A stretch of 64,000 nucleotides of DNA from Amycolatopsis eburnea (GTDB lineage: Bacteria; Actinomycetota; Actinomycetes; Mycobacteriales; Pseudonocardiaceae): contig NZ_RSEC01000066.1 of assembly GCF_003937945.1 (NCBI RefSeq), forward strand, positions 186,001 to 250,000, written 5' to 3'. Below the pieces are notes generated by a model. That model had not been told where the DNA came from. It did no database searches and saw only the letters and a list, made by a program, of their open reading frames with translations. Shown piece by piece: positions 16,219-24,181 of this stretch; position 1 is the stretch's first letter, and the number at the start of each line of letters is the position of its first letter. A program made the position numbers and the translations under genes.

Positions 16219-17076
16219 CTACCGGTTCTGGACGTGCTGCCAGCCGAACCGGCCCTTGATGCACAGGTTGCCGTGCGTCACCGAACTCTCGTGCGGGGAC
16301 GTGACCTTGACGATCTCGTTGTCCTGGACGTGCAGCGTCAGGTTGCAGCCGACGCCGCAGAACGTGCACACCGTCGTCGTCTGCGTCTGCCGGGACTCGT
16401 CCCAGGAACCGTCCGCACGCTTGTCGTACTCGCGCTTGAAACTCAGCGCGCCGGTCGGGCAGACCTCCACGCAGTTGCCGCAGTACACGCACGCGCTGTC
16501 GGGCAACGGGTTCGAGAACTCCGTCGAGATCCGCGCGTTGAAACCCCGGCCCGCCACGGTGATGGCGAACGAGTTCTGCCACTGCTCTCCGCACGCGTCG
16601 ACGCACTTGTAGCAGAGGATGCACTTTTCGTAGTCCCGGACGTACAGCTCGTTGTCCACAATGGCCGGTTGGGCGACGGTCGCCGCGTCCGGGCCGAAGC
16701 GGGACGGGTCGGCGCCGGTCTCGGCCAGCCAGCGGTCGACGTGCGGGGTGGTCGAGAGGTCCGACGCCGAGCTGAGCAGTTCCAGGACCACCTTGCGGCT
16801 GGTCCGGGTCCGCTCGGAGTCGGTGCGCACCACCATGCCCGGCTCGGCCTTGCGCGAGCACGACGGCACCAGCGTCCGCGAGCCCTCGACCTCCACCATG
16901 CAGACGCGGCAGGCGTTCGCCGGTTCGAGGGTGTCGCCGTAGCAGAGCGTCGGGATCTCCTTGCCCACCGCCGTGCACGCGTCGAGGATCGTCGATCCCT
17001 CGGGCACCCGGACGGTCTCGCCGTCCACGGTGAACTCGACCAGCCGCTTCGGGATCCCGATGTCCACAATGGTCAC
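16219..17076 (-). CDS. Formate dehydrogenase iron-sulfur subunit (detached N-terminal part of the catalytic chain)
   Basis: A 285-residue iron-sulfur protein equal to the N-terminal third of an FdsA/NuoG-like alpha subunit. Cys45, 56, 59 and 73 make a [2Fe-2S] site. CILCYKCVDAC (Cys152-162) and CVYCGNCVEVC (Cys196-206) make two [4Fe-4S] sites. Cys237, 240, 244 and 272 make the [4Fe-4S] site that normally sits next to the molybdopterin. The protein stops just where the catalytic domain would continue; that domain is a separate gene at 18820-20748. The GTG start overlaps the diaphorase stop as GTGA. Confidence 0.88.
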   Translation of the reverse strand: MTIVDIGIPKRLVEFTVDGETVRVPEGSTILDACTAVGKEIPTLCYGDTLEPANACRVCMVEVEGSRTLVPSCSRKAEPGMVVRTDSERTRTSRKVVLELLSSASDLSTTPHVDRWLAETGADPSRFGPDAATVAQPAIVDNELYVRDYEKCILCYKCVDACGEQWQNSFAITVAGRGFNARISTEFSNPLPDSACVYCGNCVEVCPTGALSFKREYDKRADGSWDESRQTQTTTVCTFCGVGCNLTLHVQDNEIVKVTSPHESSVTHGNLCIKGRFGWQHVQNR

Positions 17077-18818
17077 TGCAGTGCTCCCAACCGGTCGATG
17101 GCGGACTCGATGGCGTTCCACGCGGTCTGCCCGAGACCGCAGATCGACGAGTCCCGCATGACCCCGCCCACTTCCCGCAGCAGCGGCCGCTCCTCCGAGC
17201 CGGCCGCGAGGACGCGCCGGATCGCCTCCTCCTGGCGGACCGTCCCGATCCGGCACGGGACGCACTGCCCGCACGACTCGTCGCGGAAGAACTCCGCGAT
17301 CCGCAGCAGGAAGCCGCCGAGATCGGCCAGGTCGTCGAGGACCAGGACGACGCCGGAGCCGAGCGTCGTCTTCGCCGCCCGGGCGTCCTCGAACGTGAGC
17401 GGCAGGTCCAGTTCGTCCGGCCGGACGAACCCGCCCGCCGCGCCGCCGAGCAGGATCGCGCGCAGCGAGCGGCCCTCCGGGACTCCCCCGGCCAGCGCGA
17501 GCAGCTCCCGCAGCGTCGTGCCGAACGGAACTTCGTAGACGCCGGGGCGCTCGACGTTGCCGGACAGGCAGAACAGCTTCGGCCCGGCCGAGGCCTCGGT
17601 GCCGATCGACCGGTAGGCGGCCGCGCCCTCGGTGAGGATCAGCGGCACGTTCACCAGCGTCTCGACGTTGTTGACCACGGTCGGCTTGCCGAAGAGTCCT
17701 TTCTCGACCGGGAACGGCGGTTTCGTGCGGGGTTCCCCGCGGAAGCCTTCGATCGAGTTGAAGATCGCCGTTTCCTCGCCGCAGATGTACGCGCCGGCCC
17801 CGCGCCGGATCTCGATGTCGAACGAGAACCCGTGGTGCCCCATGATGTCCGTGCCGAGGAAGCCGCGCTCCCGGCAGACCACCAGCGCGTTGCGCAGCAG
17901 CCGCAACGCCCGCGGGTACTCGCCGCGCAGGTAGACGTACCCCTGCCGGGCGCCGATCGCGAACGCGGCGATCGTCATCGCCTCGACCAGGGCGAACGGG
18001 TCGCCTTCGAGCAGCACCCGGTCCTTGAACGTGCCGGGTTCGCTCTCGTCGGCGTTGCACACCAGGTAGTGCGGGCCGGCGGGCTGCGCGGCGGTGGCCG
18101 CCCACTTCCGCCCGGTCGGGAAGGCCGCACCGCCGCGGCCGAGCAGGCCGGAGTCGGTGACCTCCCGCAGCACCGCGGCCTCCCCCATGCGCAGGGCGTT
18201 GCGCAGGGCCGCGTAACCGCCGGTCGCGCGGTAGTCGTCCAAACTGGACGGATCGACGACACCGACGCGGCGCAGCAGCCGCAGTCCCTCCTGCTGGTGG
18301 ATCACCGGCGCGGCACCGTCCGAAGCGGACGGTGCCCGCTGTGCGGCCAGCACGGCCGACGCGCCGGTGGCCGGGGCGACCAGCTCGGTCGTGGCCGGGT
18401 CACCCGCCTGGAACGTCAGCGCCGCGGGGGCCCGTTCGCAGACGCCGAGGCACGGGCTGCGCAGCCACGTGACCCCGCCGCGCGCCTTCCCCGCGGCGCC
18501 GACGTGCTCGGTGAGGACGTCGCACACGGTCTCCGCGCCGTTCACCCGGCACGCCAGGTCCGTGCACACGTGCACGACCCGCTCCGGGCGCTCCGCCAGC
18601 GCGAACAGCGAGTAGAAGCTCGCCACGCCGTATGCGTCGGCGGGCGGGACGTGCAACGTCTCGCAGATCAGGTTCAGCGCGCCCTGGCTGATCCAGCCGA
18701 CCCGGTCGTTGACCGCGTGCAGCGCGGGCAGCAGCTGGTCGCGGCCGCCGCCCGCGAACCCCGCGACGGCGTCCTTCTCTTCCCGCGACGCGAGGGCGTC
18801 CAAGAGCTTGAGGTCCAC
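17073..18818 (-). CDS. Formate dehydrogenase diaphorase subunit (NuoE-NuoF fusion)
   Basis: NADH-forming subunit (581 aa) that fuses a NuoE-like thioredoxin-fold domain to a NuoF-like flavoprotein. Cys85, 90, 123 and 127 hold the NuoE [2Fe-2S] cluster. GRGGAAFPTGRKW and GAYICGEETA bind FMN and NAD. ESCGQCVPCR (near residue 516) with a Cys near 558 holds the [4Fe-4S] cluster. In FdsABG-type enzymes these are two genes, FdsG and FdsB. It lies one base after the catalytic subunit and four bases into the Fe-S subunit. Confidence 0.92.
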   Translation of the reverse strand: MDLKLLDALASREEKDAVAGFAGGGRDQLLPALHAVNDRVGWISQGALNLICETLHVPPADAYGVASFYSLFALAERPERVVHVCTDLACRVNGAETVCDVLTEHVGAAGKARGGVTWLRSPCLGVCERAPAALTFQAGDPATTELVAPATGASAVLAAQRAPSASDGAAPVIHQQEGLRLLRRVGVVDPSSLDDYRATGGYAALRNALRMGEAAVLREVTDSGLLGRGGAAFPTGRKWAATAAQPAGPHYLVCNADESEPGTFKDRVLLEGDPFALVEAMTIAAFAIGARQGYVYLRGEYPRALRLLRNALVVCRERGFLGTDIMGHHGFSFDIEIRRGAGAYICGEETAIFNSIEGFRGEPRTKPPFPVEKGLFGKPTVVNNVETLVNVPLILTEGAAAYRSIGTEASAGPKLFCLSGNVERPGVYEVPFGTTLRELLALAGGVPEGRSLRAILLGGAAGGFVRPDELDLPLTFEDARAAKTTLGSGVVLVLDDLADLGGFLLRIAEFFRDESCGQCVPCRIGTVRQEEAIRRVLAAGSEERPLLREVGGVMRDSSICGLGQTAWNAIESAIDRLGALQ

Positions 18819-18819
18819 T

Positions 18820-20748
18820 TCAGACTCCCGCTTCCGAGAGCTTCTCGACGCGGATCGCCGCGGCCTTGTACTCCGCGGTCCCGGCGATCGGGCAGGTCGC
18901 CTCGATGGTGATGACGTTGACGTCGATCTCGTCCGGGAAGTGGAAGGTCATGAAGGCCAGCCCGGGCTTCAGGCCCTTGTCGAGCCGGACCGGTGCGACG
19001 ATTTCGCCCCGCCGCGAGGTGATGCGGACCAGCTCGTCCGGGGTGACGCCGAGCGCGCGGGCGTCCTCCGGGCACAGGTCCAGGGTCTCGCCCTGCCGCA
19101 GCGGGGACGGGAACCCGCCCGACTGGACGCCGGTGTTGTAGGAGTCCAGCCGCCTGCCGGTGGTGAGCCGGATGGGGAACTCCTCGGTGAGGAGGTCGAC
19201 CGGTGGGCTGTGCTCGATCACCGTGAACGGCGCCGGGCGGCCGCGCTCGGCCGGGTCGTCGGCCCACAGCCGCCCGTGCAGGAACGTCGGCTCCAGGGTG
19301 TCTTCGGAGTAGCACGGCCACTGGATCCCGCCGAGTTCTTCCAGCCGCGCGTAGGACATCCCGGCGTGCATCGGCGAGAGCGAGCGCAGCTCGTCCCAGA
19401 CCTCTTCACCGCCGGTGTAGTGCCAGTCGTGGCCGAGCCGGCGAGCCAGCTCCGACAGCAGCTCGATGTCGTCGCGCGCGCCCTCCGGCGGTTCGAGGGC
19501 CTTGCGGACGCGCTGGACCCGCCGTTCGGAATTGGTGAACGTGCCGTCGCTCTCGCACCAGGCCGCCGACGCCGGCAGCACGACGTCGGCCAGCTGCGCG
19601 GTCTTGGTGAGGAAGATGTCCTGCACCACGAGGTGGTCCACATTCGACAAGCGCTTGATCGTGTGCTCGCAGTCCGCTTCGGACTGGACCGGGTTCTCGC
19701 CGATGATGTACACGCAGGTCAGGTCGCCGCGTTCCATCGCGTCGAGCATCTGCGTGAGGTTGAGGCCCTTGTGCGGCGGGATCGCCGAGCCCCAGGCCGC
19801 GTCGAACTTCGCGCGGACGTCCGCGTCGAGGATGTCCTGGAAGCCGGGCATCCGGTCGGGGATGGCGCCCATGTCGCCGCCGCCCTGGACGTTGTTCTGC
19901 CCGCGCAGCGGGTTCAGCCCGGCGCCGTAGCGGCCGACCTGCCCGGCCAGCAGGGACAGGTTGATCAGCGCCAGGACGTTGTCGGTGCCGTTGTGGTGCT
20001 CGGTGATCCCGAGCGTCCACGACAGCTGGCCGCGGTCGGCGCGGGCGTAGGCGTGGGCGAGTTCGCGGATCAGCTCGGCCGGCACACCGGTCGTCTTCTC
20101 CGCGACCTCCAGGGTCCACGGCTCGACCGACGCGGCGAACTCGGCGAACCCCTCGGTGGCCCGCTCGATGAACGCCGTGTTCGCGAGTCCGGAGTGGATG
20201 ATCTCCCGCGCGATCGCATGGGCCAGCGGGATGTCGGTGCCGACTTCGAGCTGCAGCTGCCGGTGCGCCCAGCTCGCGGTGCTCGTCCGGCGCGGGTCGA
20301 CGACGAAGAGCTTCGCTCCCTTGTGGACGGCCTTGAGTACGTGCTGGAAGAAGATCGGGTGCGCCTCGCGCGGGTTGCCGCCCCAGATCACGATGACGTC
20401 GGCGTCCTCGATCTCCTGGTACGACGACGTCCCGCCGCCGCTGCCGAACACCCGCGCCAGCCCGGCGACGCTCGGCGCGTGGCAGGTGCGGTTGCACGAG
20501 TCGACGTTGTTCGTGCCGATCACCGCGCGGGTGAACTTCTGCGCGACGAAGTTCATCTCGTTGGTCGCGCGGGCGCACGAGAACATCCCGAAGCCTTCGG
20601 GCCCCTTGGTCTCGAGGGTCCGGCGGATCCCGGCGGCGGCCCGGTCGAGGGCCTCCTCCCAGGTCGCCGGCCGCAGCACGCCGGAGTCATGCACGAGTGG
20701 CTGGGTGAGCCGGACGTACGGCTCGGTCTTATTGCGCTTCACGGGCAC
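18820..20748 (-). CDS. Formate dehydrogenase catalytic subunit (molybdopterin domain only)
   Basis: Bis-molybdopterin oxidoreductase body, 642 residues, oxidising formate to CO2. The metal ligand is Cys89 in SCNRTCHAPSVAG, the position of selenocysteine in E. coli FdhF, so this is a cysteine enzyme. GGNPREAHPI, GQNNVQGGGDMG and the C-terminal TGRRLDSYNTG segment bind the two pterins. The N-terminal iron-sulfur domains are missing and supplied by the gene at 16219-17076, placed last in the operon. The enzyme consumes formate made by the oxalate genes further right. FdhD for its maturation is at 32394-33227. Confidence 0.92.
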   Translation of the reverse strand: MPVKRNKTEPYVRLTQPLVHDSGVLRPATWEEALDRAAAGIRRTLETKGPEGFGMFSCARATNEMNFVAQKFTRAVIGTNNVDSCNRTCHAPSVAGLARVFGSGGGTSSYQEIEDADVIVIWGGNPREAHPIFFQHVLKAVHKGAKLFVVDPRRTSTASWAHRQLQLEVGTDIPLAHAIAREIIHSGLANTAFIERATEGFAEFAASVEPWTLEVAEKTTGVPAELIRELAHAYARADRGQLSWTLGITEHHNGTDNVLALINLSLLAGQVGRYGAGLNPLRGQNNVQGGGDMGAIPDRMPGFQDILDADVRAKFDAAWGSAIPPHKGLNLTQMLDAMERGDLTCVYIIGENPVQSEADCEHTIKRLSNVDHLVVQDIFLTKTAQLADVVLPASAAWCESDGTFTNSERRVQRVRKALEPPEGARDDIELLSELARRLGHDWHYTGGEEVWDELRSLSPMHAGMSYARLEELGGIQWPCYSEDTLEPTFLHGRLWADDPAERGRPAPFTVIEHSPPVDLLTEEFPIRLTTGRRLDSYNTGVQSGGFPSPLRQGETLDLCPEDARALGVTPDELVRITSRRGEIVAPVRLDKGLKPGLAFMTFHFPDEIDVNVITIEATCPIAGTAEYKAAAIRVEKLSEAGV

Positions 20749-20755
20749 CTCCGGT

Positions 20756-21751
20756 TCAGTGCGACCCGACGGGGACGGGCGTCGTGCTGGTGTGGCCGAG
20801 CAGGCCGATGGCGGCGTGGACGTGGCGCAGCGCCGGCGCGGGCACGCCGGTCAGCGCCGCCAGCTCGACGACCGCGCCGATGATCGCGTCGGTCTCCAGC
20901 GGCTTGCCGGCTTCGAGGTCCTGCAGCATCGACGTCTTGTGGTGGCCGACGCGCCAGGCGCCGTCGATGCGCTTCTCGACCGAAACCTTCGGGTCGCTGC
21001 CCGCCGCGCGGGCGATGGCGAGGGTCTCGGTCATCATCGTGGCGACGAGCGCGCGCGTGTCGTCGTGCTCGCAGATCTGCGCCATGGTCGCCCGGGTCAG
21101 GGCGGACAGCGGGTTGAACGCGACGTTGCCCATCAGCTTGATCCAGATGTCGTCGCGCAGGCGGGGCTCGACCGGCGCCTTGAGCCCGCCGGCGATCATC
21201 GCCGCGCTGAGCACCTTGCAGCGCGCGGAGATCTCGCCGTCCGGCTCGCCGAGGGAGAACCGGGTGCCTTCCAGGTGCCGGATCACGCCCGGCTCCTCGA
21301 TGACCGTCGAGCAGTAGACGACGCAGCCGATCGCGCGGCGCAGCTCCAGCACCGCGGTCACCGAGCCGCCGGGGTCGACCGTCTCGACCCGCCGCCCTTC
21401 CAGTGGATGGCCGTCGAGGCCGTGGAAGTACCACCACGGGATGCCGTTCTGCGCGGCCACGATCGCGGTCTCCGGGCCGAGCAGCGGCGCGAGCAAGGGC
21501 CCGCACGAGGCGTAGGAGTTGGCCTTGAGACCGAGGAAGACGAAGTCGACCGGGCCGACTTCGGCCGGGTCGTCCGTGACGTGGGGATGCGCGGTGAAGT
21601 CACCGCGCGGGCTGAGCACGCGGACGCCGTGCTCGCGCATCGCCTCGAGGTGGGCCCGCCGGGCGATCAGGTGCACCTCGGTCCCGCCGCGGTGCAGCGC
21701 GGCCCCGACGTAGGCGCCGATCGCCCCGGCCCCGAGAACAGCCACCTTCAT
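20756..21751 (-). CDS. Ketopantoate reductase-like (PanE/ApbA family) oxidoreductase
   Basis: NADPH-dependent 2-dehydropantoate 2-reductase family member, 331 residues. VAVLGAGAIGAYVG is the Rossmann loop, GLKANSY has the catalytic lysine and NVAFNPLSALT the C-terminal signature. I chose the ATG at 21749-21751, with GGGAGG six bases upstream, over a longer frame. It leads the formate dehydrogenase operon (seven bases before the catalytic subunit), which is odd for a pantothenate enzyme. It may reduce another 2-oxo acid of the oxalate/glyoxylate pathway; the true substrate is open. Confidence 0.8.
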   Translation of the reverse strand: MKVAVLGAGAIGAYVGAALHRGGTEVHLIARRAHLEAMREHGVRVLSPRGDFTAHPHVTDDPAEVGPVDFVFLGLKANSYASCGPLLAPLLGPETAIVAAQNGIPWWYFHGLDGHPLEGRRVETVDPGGSVTAVLELRRAIGCVVYCSTVIEEPGVIRHLEGTRFSLGEPDGEISARCKVLSAAMIAGGLKAPVEPRLRDDIWIKLMGNVAFNPLSALTRATMAQICEHDDTRALVATMMTETLAIARAAGSDPKVSVEKRIDGAWRVGHHKTSMLQDLEAGKPLETDAIIGAVVELAALTGVPAPALRHVHAAIGLLGHTSTTPVPVGSH

Positions 21752-21781
21752 GATGTGCCTCCCACTTCGGTCGACCACGTG

Positions 21782-21797
21782 ATTGCATACAGTATCC
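21782..21797. promoter_or_regulatory. Operator-like site, copy 1 (ATTGYATRCNGTATSS)
   Basis: ATTGCATACAGTATCC lies between the panE-like/formate dehydrogenase operon and the divergent gntR gene. Close relatives occur at 29407-29422 and 34566-34581, each in front of another oxalate/formate transcription unit. The core is a short palindrome (ATAC-A-GTAT). The neighbouring GntR/FCD protein is the likely binder. Confidence 0.65.
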
Positions 21798-21933
21798 TGG
21801 ATCCGTTACGCAGACCAGGGCCGATTGTCTTTCGCAGCCAAAATCCCGACCGGGTGAGATTCTGGGATTTTGCATACCAAAACCTGTATCCTGACTTCAG
21901 ATCATCGCGTTCCTCTCCCCTCCGAGGTGTCCC

Positions 21934-22671
21934 GTGAGCCAGCCCGCTTCCCCGCTCCACGACCGCGGCCCGTCCGGCCGCCGCACGGCCAAGGGCTCGC
22001 TCGGCTCGACCCCGGCCAAGCGCGTCGAACGCCCGGCGCCGCTGCGGCAGGTCGTCTACGAAGCCCTCGCCGAGCTGATCATCAACCGCACGCTCGAACC
22101 CGGGCAGCACCTGGTCGAAGCCGACCTGGCGGAGTACCTCGGCGTGAGCCGGCAGCCGGTGCGGGAAGCCCTGCAGCGGCTGCAGAGCGAAGGCTGGGTC
22201 GACCTCCGCCCCGCGCAGGGCGCGTTCGTGCACCTGCCGACCGACGAAGAAGCCGACCAGCTGCTGAGCGTCCGCAGCGTGCTGGAGACGCACTCCGCGA
22301 AGCTCGCCGCCGCCAACGCCACCCCGCAGGACGTCCGGCGGCTGTGGGACCTGCAGCAGGTCGGCGTCCAGGCGTTGCACGCCGAGGACACCGAAGGCCT
22401 GGTCGCGGCCAACGCCGCCCTCCACGCGTTCATCACCGAACTGTCGGGGAACGCCGTGCTGGCGGAGCTGATCGGCCTGGTCGACCGCCGGGTCCGCTGG
22501 TACTACACGCCGATCGCCCGGCCCCGCGGGCGGGACGCGTGGAGCGAGCACGACGAGCTGATCCACGCCATCTCCGACGGCGACACCGAAGCCGCGGAGC
22601 AGATCATGGCCAAGCACACCGAACGGACCCGCCAGGCCTACCACGAACGCCCGGACGCTCCCCGGTCCTGA
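21934..22671 (+). CDS. GntR-family (FCD) regulator, probable oxalate/formate regulon regulator
   Basis: DNA-binding regulator of 245 residues. A 35-residue basic leader precedes the winged helix (PLRQVVYEALAELI, VEADLAEYLGVSRQPVREAL, GWVDLRPAQGAFV). The FCD ligand domain follows, with metal-binding histidines likely in LHAFITEL and SEHDELIHAI. It starts at a GTG seven bases after CGAGG. It sits between the formate dehydrogenase operon and the oxalate operon, and the same operator-like sequence marks three units around it. The ligand may be oxalate, oxalyl-CoA or glyoxylate. Confidence 0.88.
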   Translation: MSQPASPLHDRGPSGRRTAKGSLGSTPAKRVERPAPLRQVVYEALAELIINRTLEPGQHLVEADLAEYLGVSRQPVREALQRLQSEGWVDLRPAQGAFVHLPTDEEADQLLSVRSVLETHSAKLAAANATPQDVRRLWDLQQVGVQALHAEDTEGLVAANAALHAFITELSGNAVLAELIGLVDRRVRWYYTPIARPRGRDAWSEHDELIHAISDGDTEAAEQIMAKHTERTRQAYHERPDAPRS

Positions 22672-22691
22672 TTGCCGCGGGACCGGGGAGC
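22657..22691. terminator. Bidirectional terminator between gntR and the transporter gene
   Basis: GCTCCCCGGTCC (22657-22668) and GGACCGGGGAGC (22680-22691) form a perfect 12-base stem with an 11-base loop that includes the gntR stop codon. It lies between convergent genes and can serve both. Confidence 0.75.
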
Positions 22692-22702
22692 GCACCGGGT
22701 GC

Positions 22703-24079
22703 TCAGCCGCCGGCGGCGGCTGACGGCCGCGCCACCAGCTCGGTTTCGGCGAGCTGGTGGCGTGGCCGGCCCGGCTGGCGCAGGAACAGCGTCAGCACCG
22801 CGGACAGGAGCGCGATGCACCCGGCGAGGACGTACGCGCCGGTGTAGCCCCACGCGCTGATGACGCCCGCGGCGAGCCCGCCACCGCCGACGCCGCCGAC
22901 CAGCTTGGCGCTGTAGACCAGGCCGTAGTTCGACGCGTTGTTGTTCTCGCCGAAGTAGTCCGGCACCAGCGCGGCGAACAACGGGTAGAACGCCCCGCCG
23001 CCGAACCCGGTCAGGAACGCGAACACCATGAACAGCACCAGGTTGTGCGTGTTCCCGGCGTACAGCACGCCGAACTGCGCGCCGGCCGCGATCACCAGCA
23101 CCAGCGTGAGCGTCTGCCGCCTGCCGATCTTGTCCGACGCCCAGCCGACGACCGCGCGGCCGGTGCCGTTGACGATGGCCAGCACGCCGGCCGAGGAAGC
23201 CGCGACGAACGCGCCGAAGTGGCTCTCCTTGGCGAACGGCACCTGGAAGTTGATGCCGAACAGCGACACCCCGCCGATGATCACCAGGCACACCCACATC
23301 AGCGGGAGCATGCCGGTCCGGATCGCCTCCATCGGCGTGTACTGCCGGACCGCCGGCGGGTTCTTCGCGAGGGTCCTCACCCCGGCCTTGCCCTTGGCCC
23401 AGGTCAGCGGGTCGATCTCCTTCGGCCACCAGCTCTTCGGCGGGTCCTTGAACAGGAATCCGCACACCCCGACGACGAGCAGCATGTACAGGCCGATGCC
23501 GTCGAGCACCCCGGTGACGTTCTCGTGCCCGAGGAACGCGCTGAACAGGTAGATGAACGGCACCGAGCCGTAGGCGAACCCGCCGTTCACGAACCCGGTG
23601 CGGGCTCCGCGCTTCTCCGGGTACCACTTGCCGACCATGTTGATGCAGGTCGCGTACACGAGCCCGGCGCCGGTGCCGCCGAGGACCGAGTACCCGATGA
23701 ACGCCAGCGTCAGGTTTCCGCTGTGCGCGATCGTGAAGTAGCCGATGCCGCTGAACAGCGCGCCGAGCAGCATCGCCGTCTTCGCCGAGACGACGTTCTT
23801 CTCCCGGAGCCGGCCCGCCGGGAACGCGACGCCGGCCTGGAACACCGCCCAGACGCTCGCCAGCCAGAACGCGTCCGACAGCGTCCAGCCGTATTTCTCC
23901 TCCAGCGTGCCTTCGACGGCGCCCCAGCCGTACTCGAACACGCTGACCGCCATCATGGCGATCCAGGGCAGCCAGACCATCCAGCTGCGCGAGCGCCCCA
24001 TGATGTCCTGCGGGGACTCCCCTACTCGGTAGACTCTTCCGTTCTCGTCAACTATCTCCTGGTACGTGGCTGCGGTCAT
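22703..24079 (-). CDS. OFA-family MFS transporter (oxalate/formate antiporter type)
   Basis: Twelve-helix major facilitator of 458 residues. YGWTLSDAFWLASVWAVFQAG, GYSVLGGTGAGLVYATC and GWASDKIGRRQT match the oxalate:formate antiporter family. The N-terminus (YRVGES..DIMGR) is shared with the second transporter at 33229-34539. It closes the oxalate operon, 102 bases after the acyl-CoA synthetase, and probably brings in oxalate or exchanges it for formate. Confidence 0.88.
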   Translation of the reverse strand: MTAATYQEIVDENGRVYRVGESPQDIMGRSRSWMVWLPWIAMMAVSVFEYGWGAVEGTLEEKYGWTLSDAFWLASVWAVFQAGVAFPAGRLREKNVVSAKTAMLLGALFSGIGYFTIAHSGNLTLAFIGYSVLGGTGAGLVYATCINMVGKWYPEKRGARTGFVNGGFAYGSVPFIYLFSAFLGHENVTGVLDGIGLYMLLVVGVCGFLFKDPPKSWWPKEIDPLTWAKGKAGVRTLAKNPPAVRQYTPMEAIRTGMLPLMWVCLVIIGGVSLFGINFQVPFAKESHFGAFVAASSAGVLAIVNGTGRAVVGWASDKIGRRQTLTLVLVIAAGAQFGVLYAGNTHNLVLFMVFAFLTGFGGGAFYPLFAALVPDYFGENNNASNYGLVYSAKLVGGVGGGGLAAGVISAWGYTGAYVLAGCIALLSAVLTLFLRQPGRPRHQLAETELVARPSAAAGG

Positions 24080-24181
24080 AAGAGTTCTCTTCCGTCACCG
24101 TTGACTCGTGTCCCTCTGCTGCCGTCGTGCGGTGGATCTTCGTCCTTTCCGTGTGGATGGGCCAGCCCCTGTGGAGGACGC

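Noticed and set aside
16055..16978. Separate minus-strand gene over the formate dehydrogenase Fe-S subunit
   Set aside because: Out of frame with the cysteine motifs; R/G/P-rich shadow.
18820..20748. Selenocysteine-containing formate dehydrogenase
   Set aside because: The metal-ligand position is a cysteine codon (residue 89) and the frame is uninterrupted, so no UGA recoding is needed.
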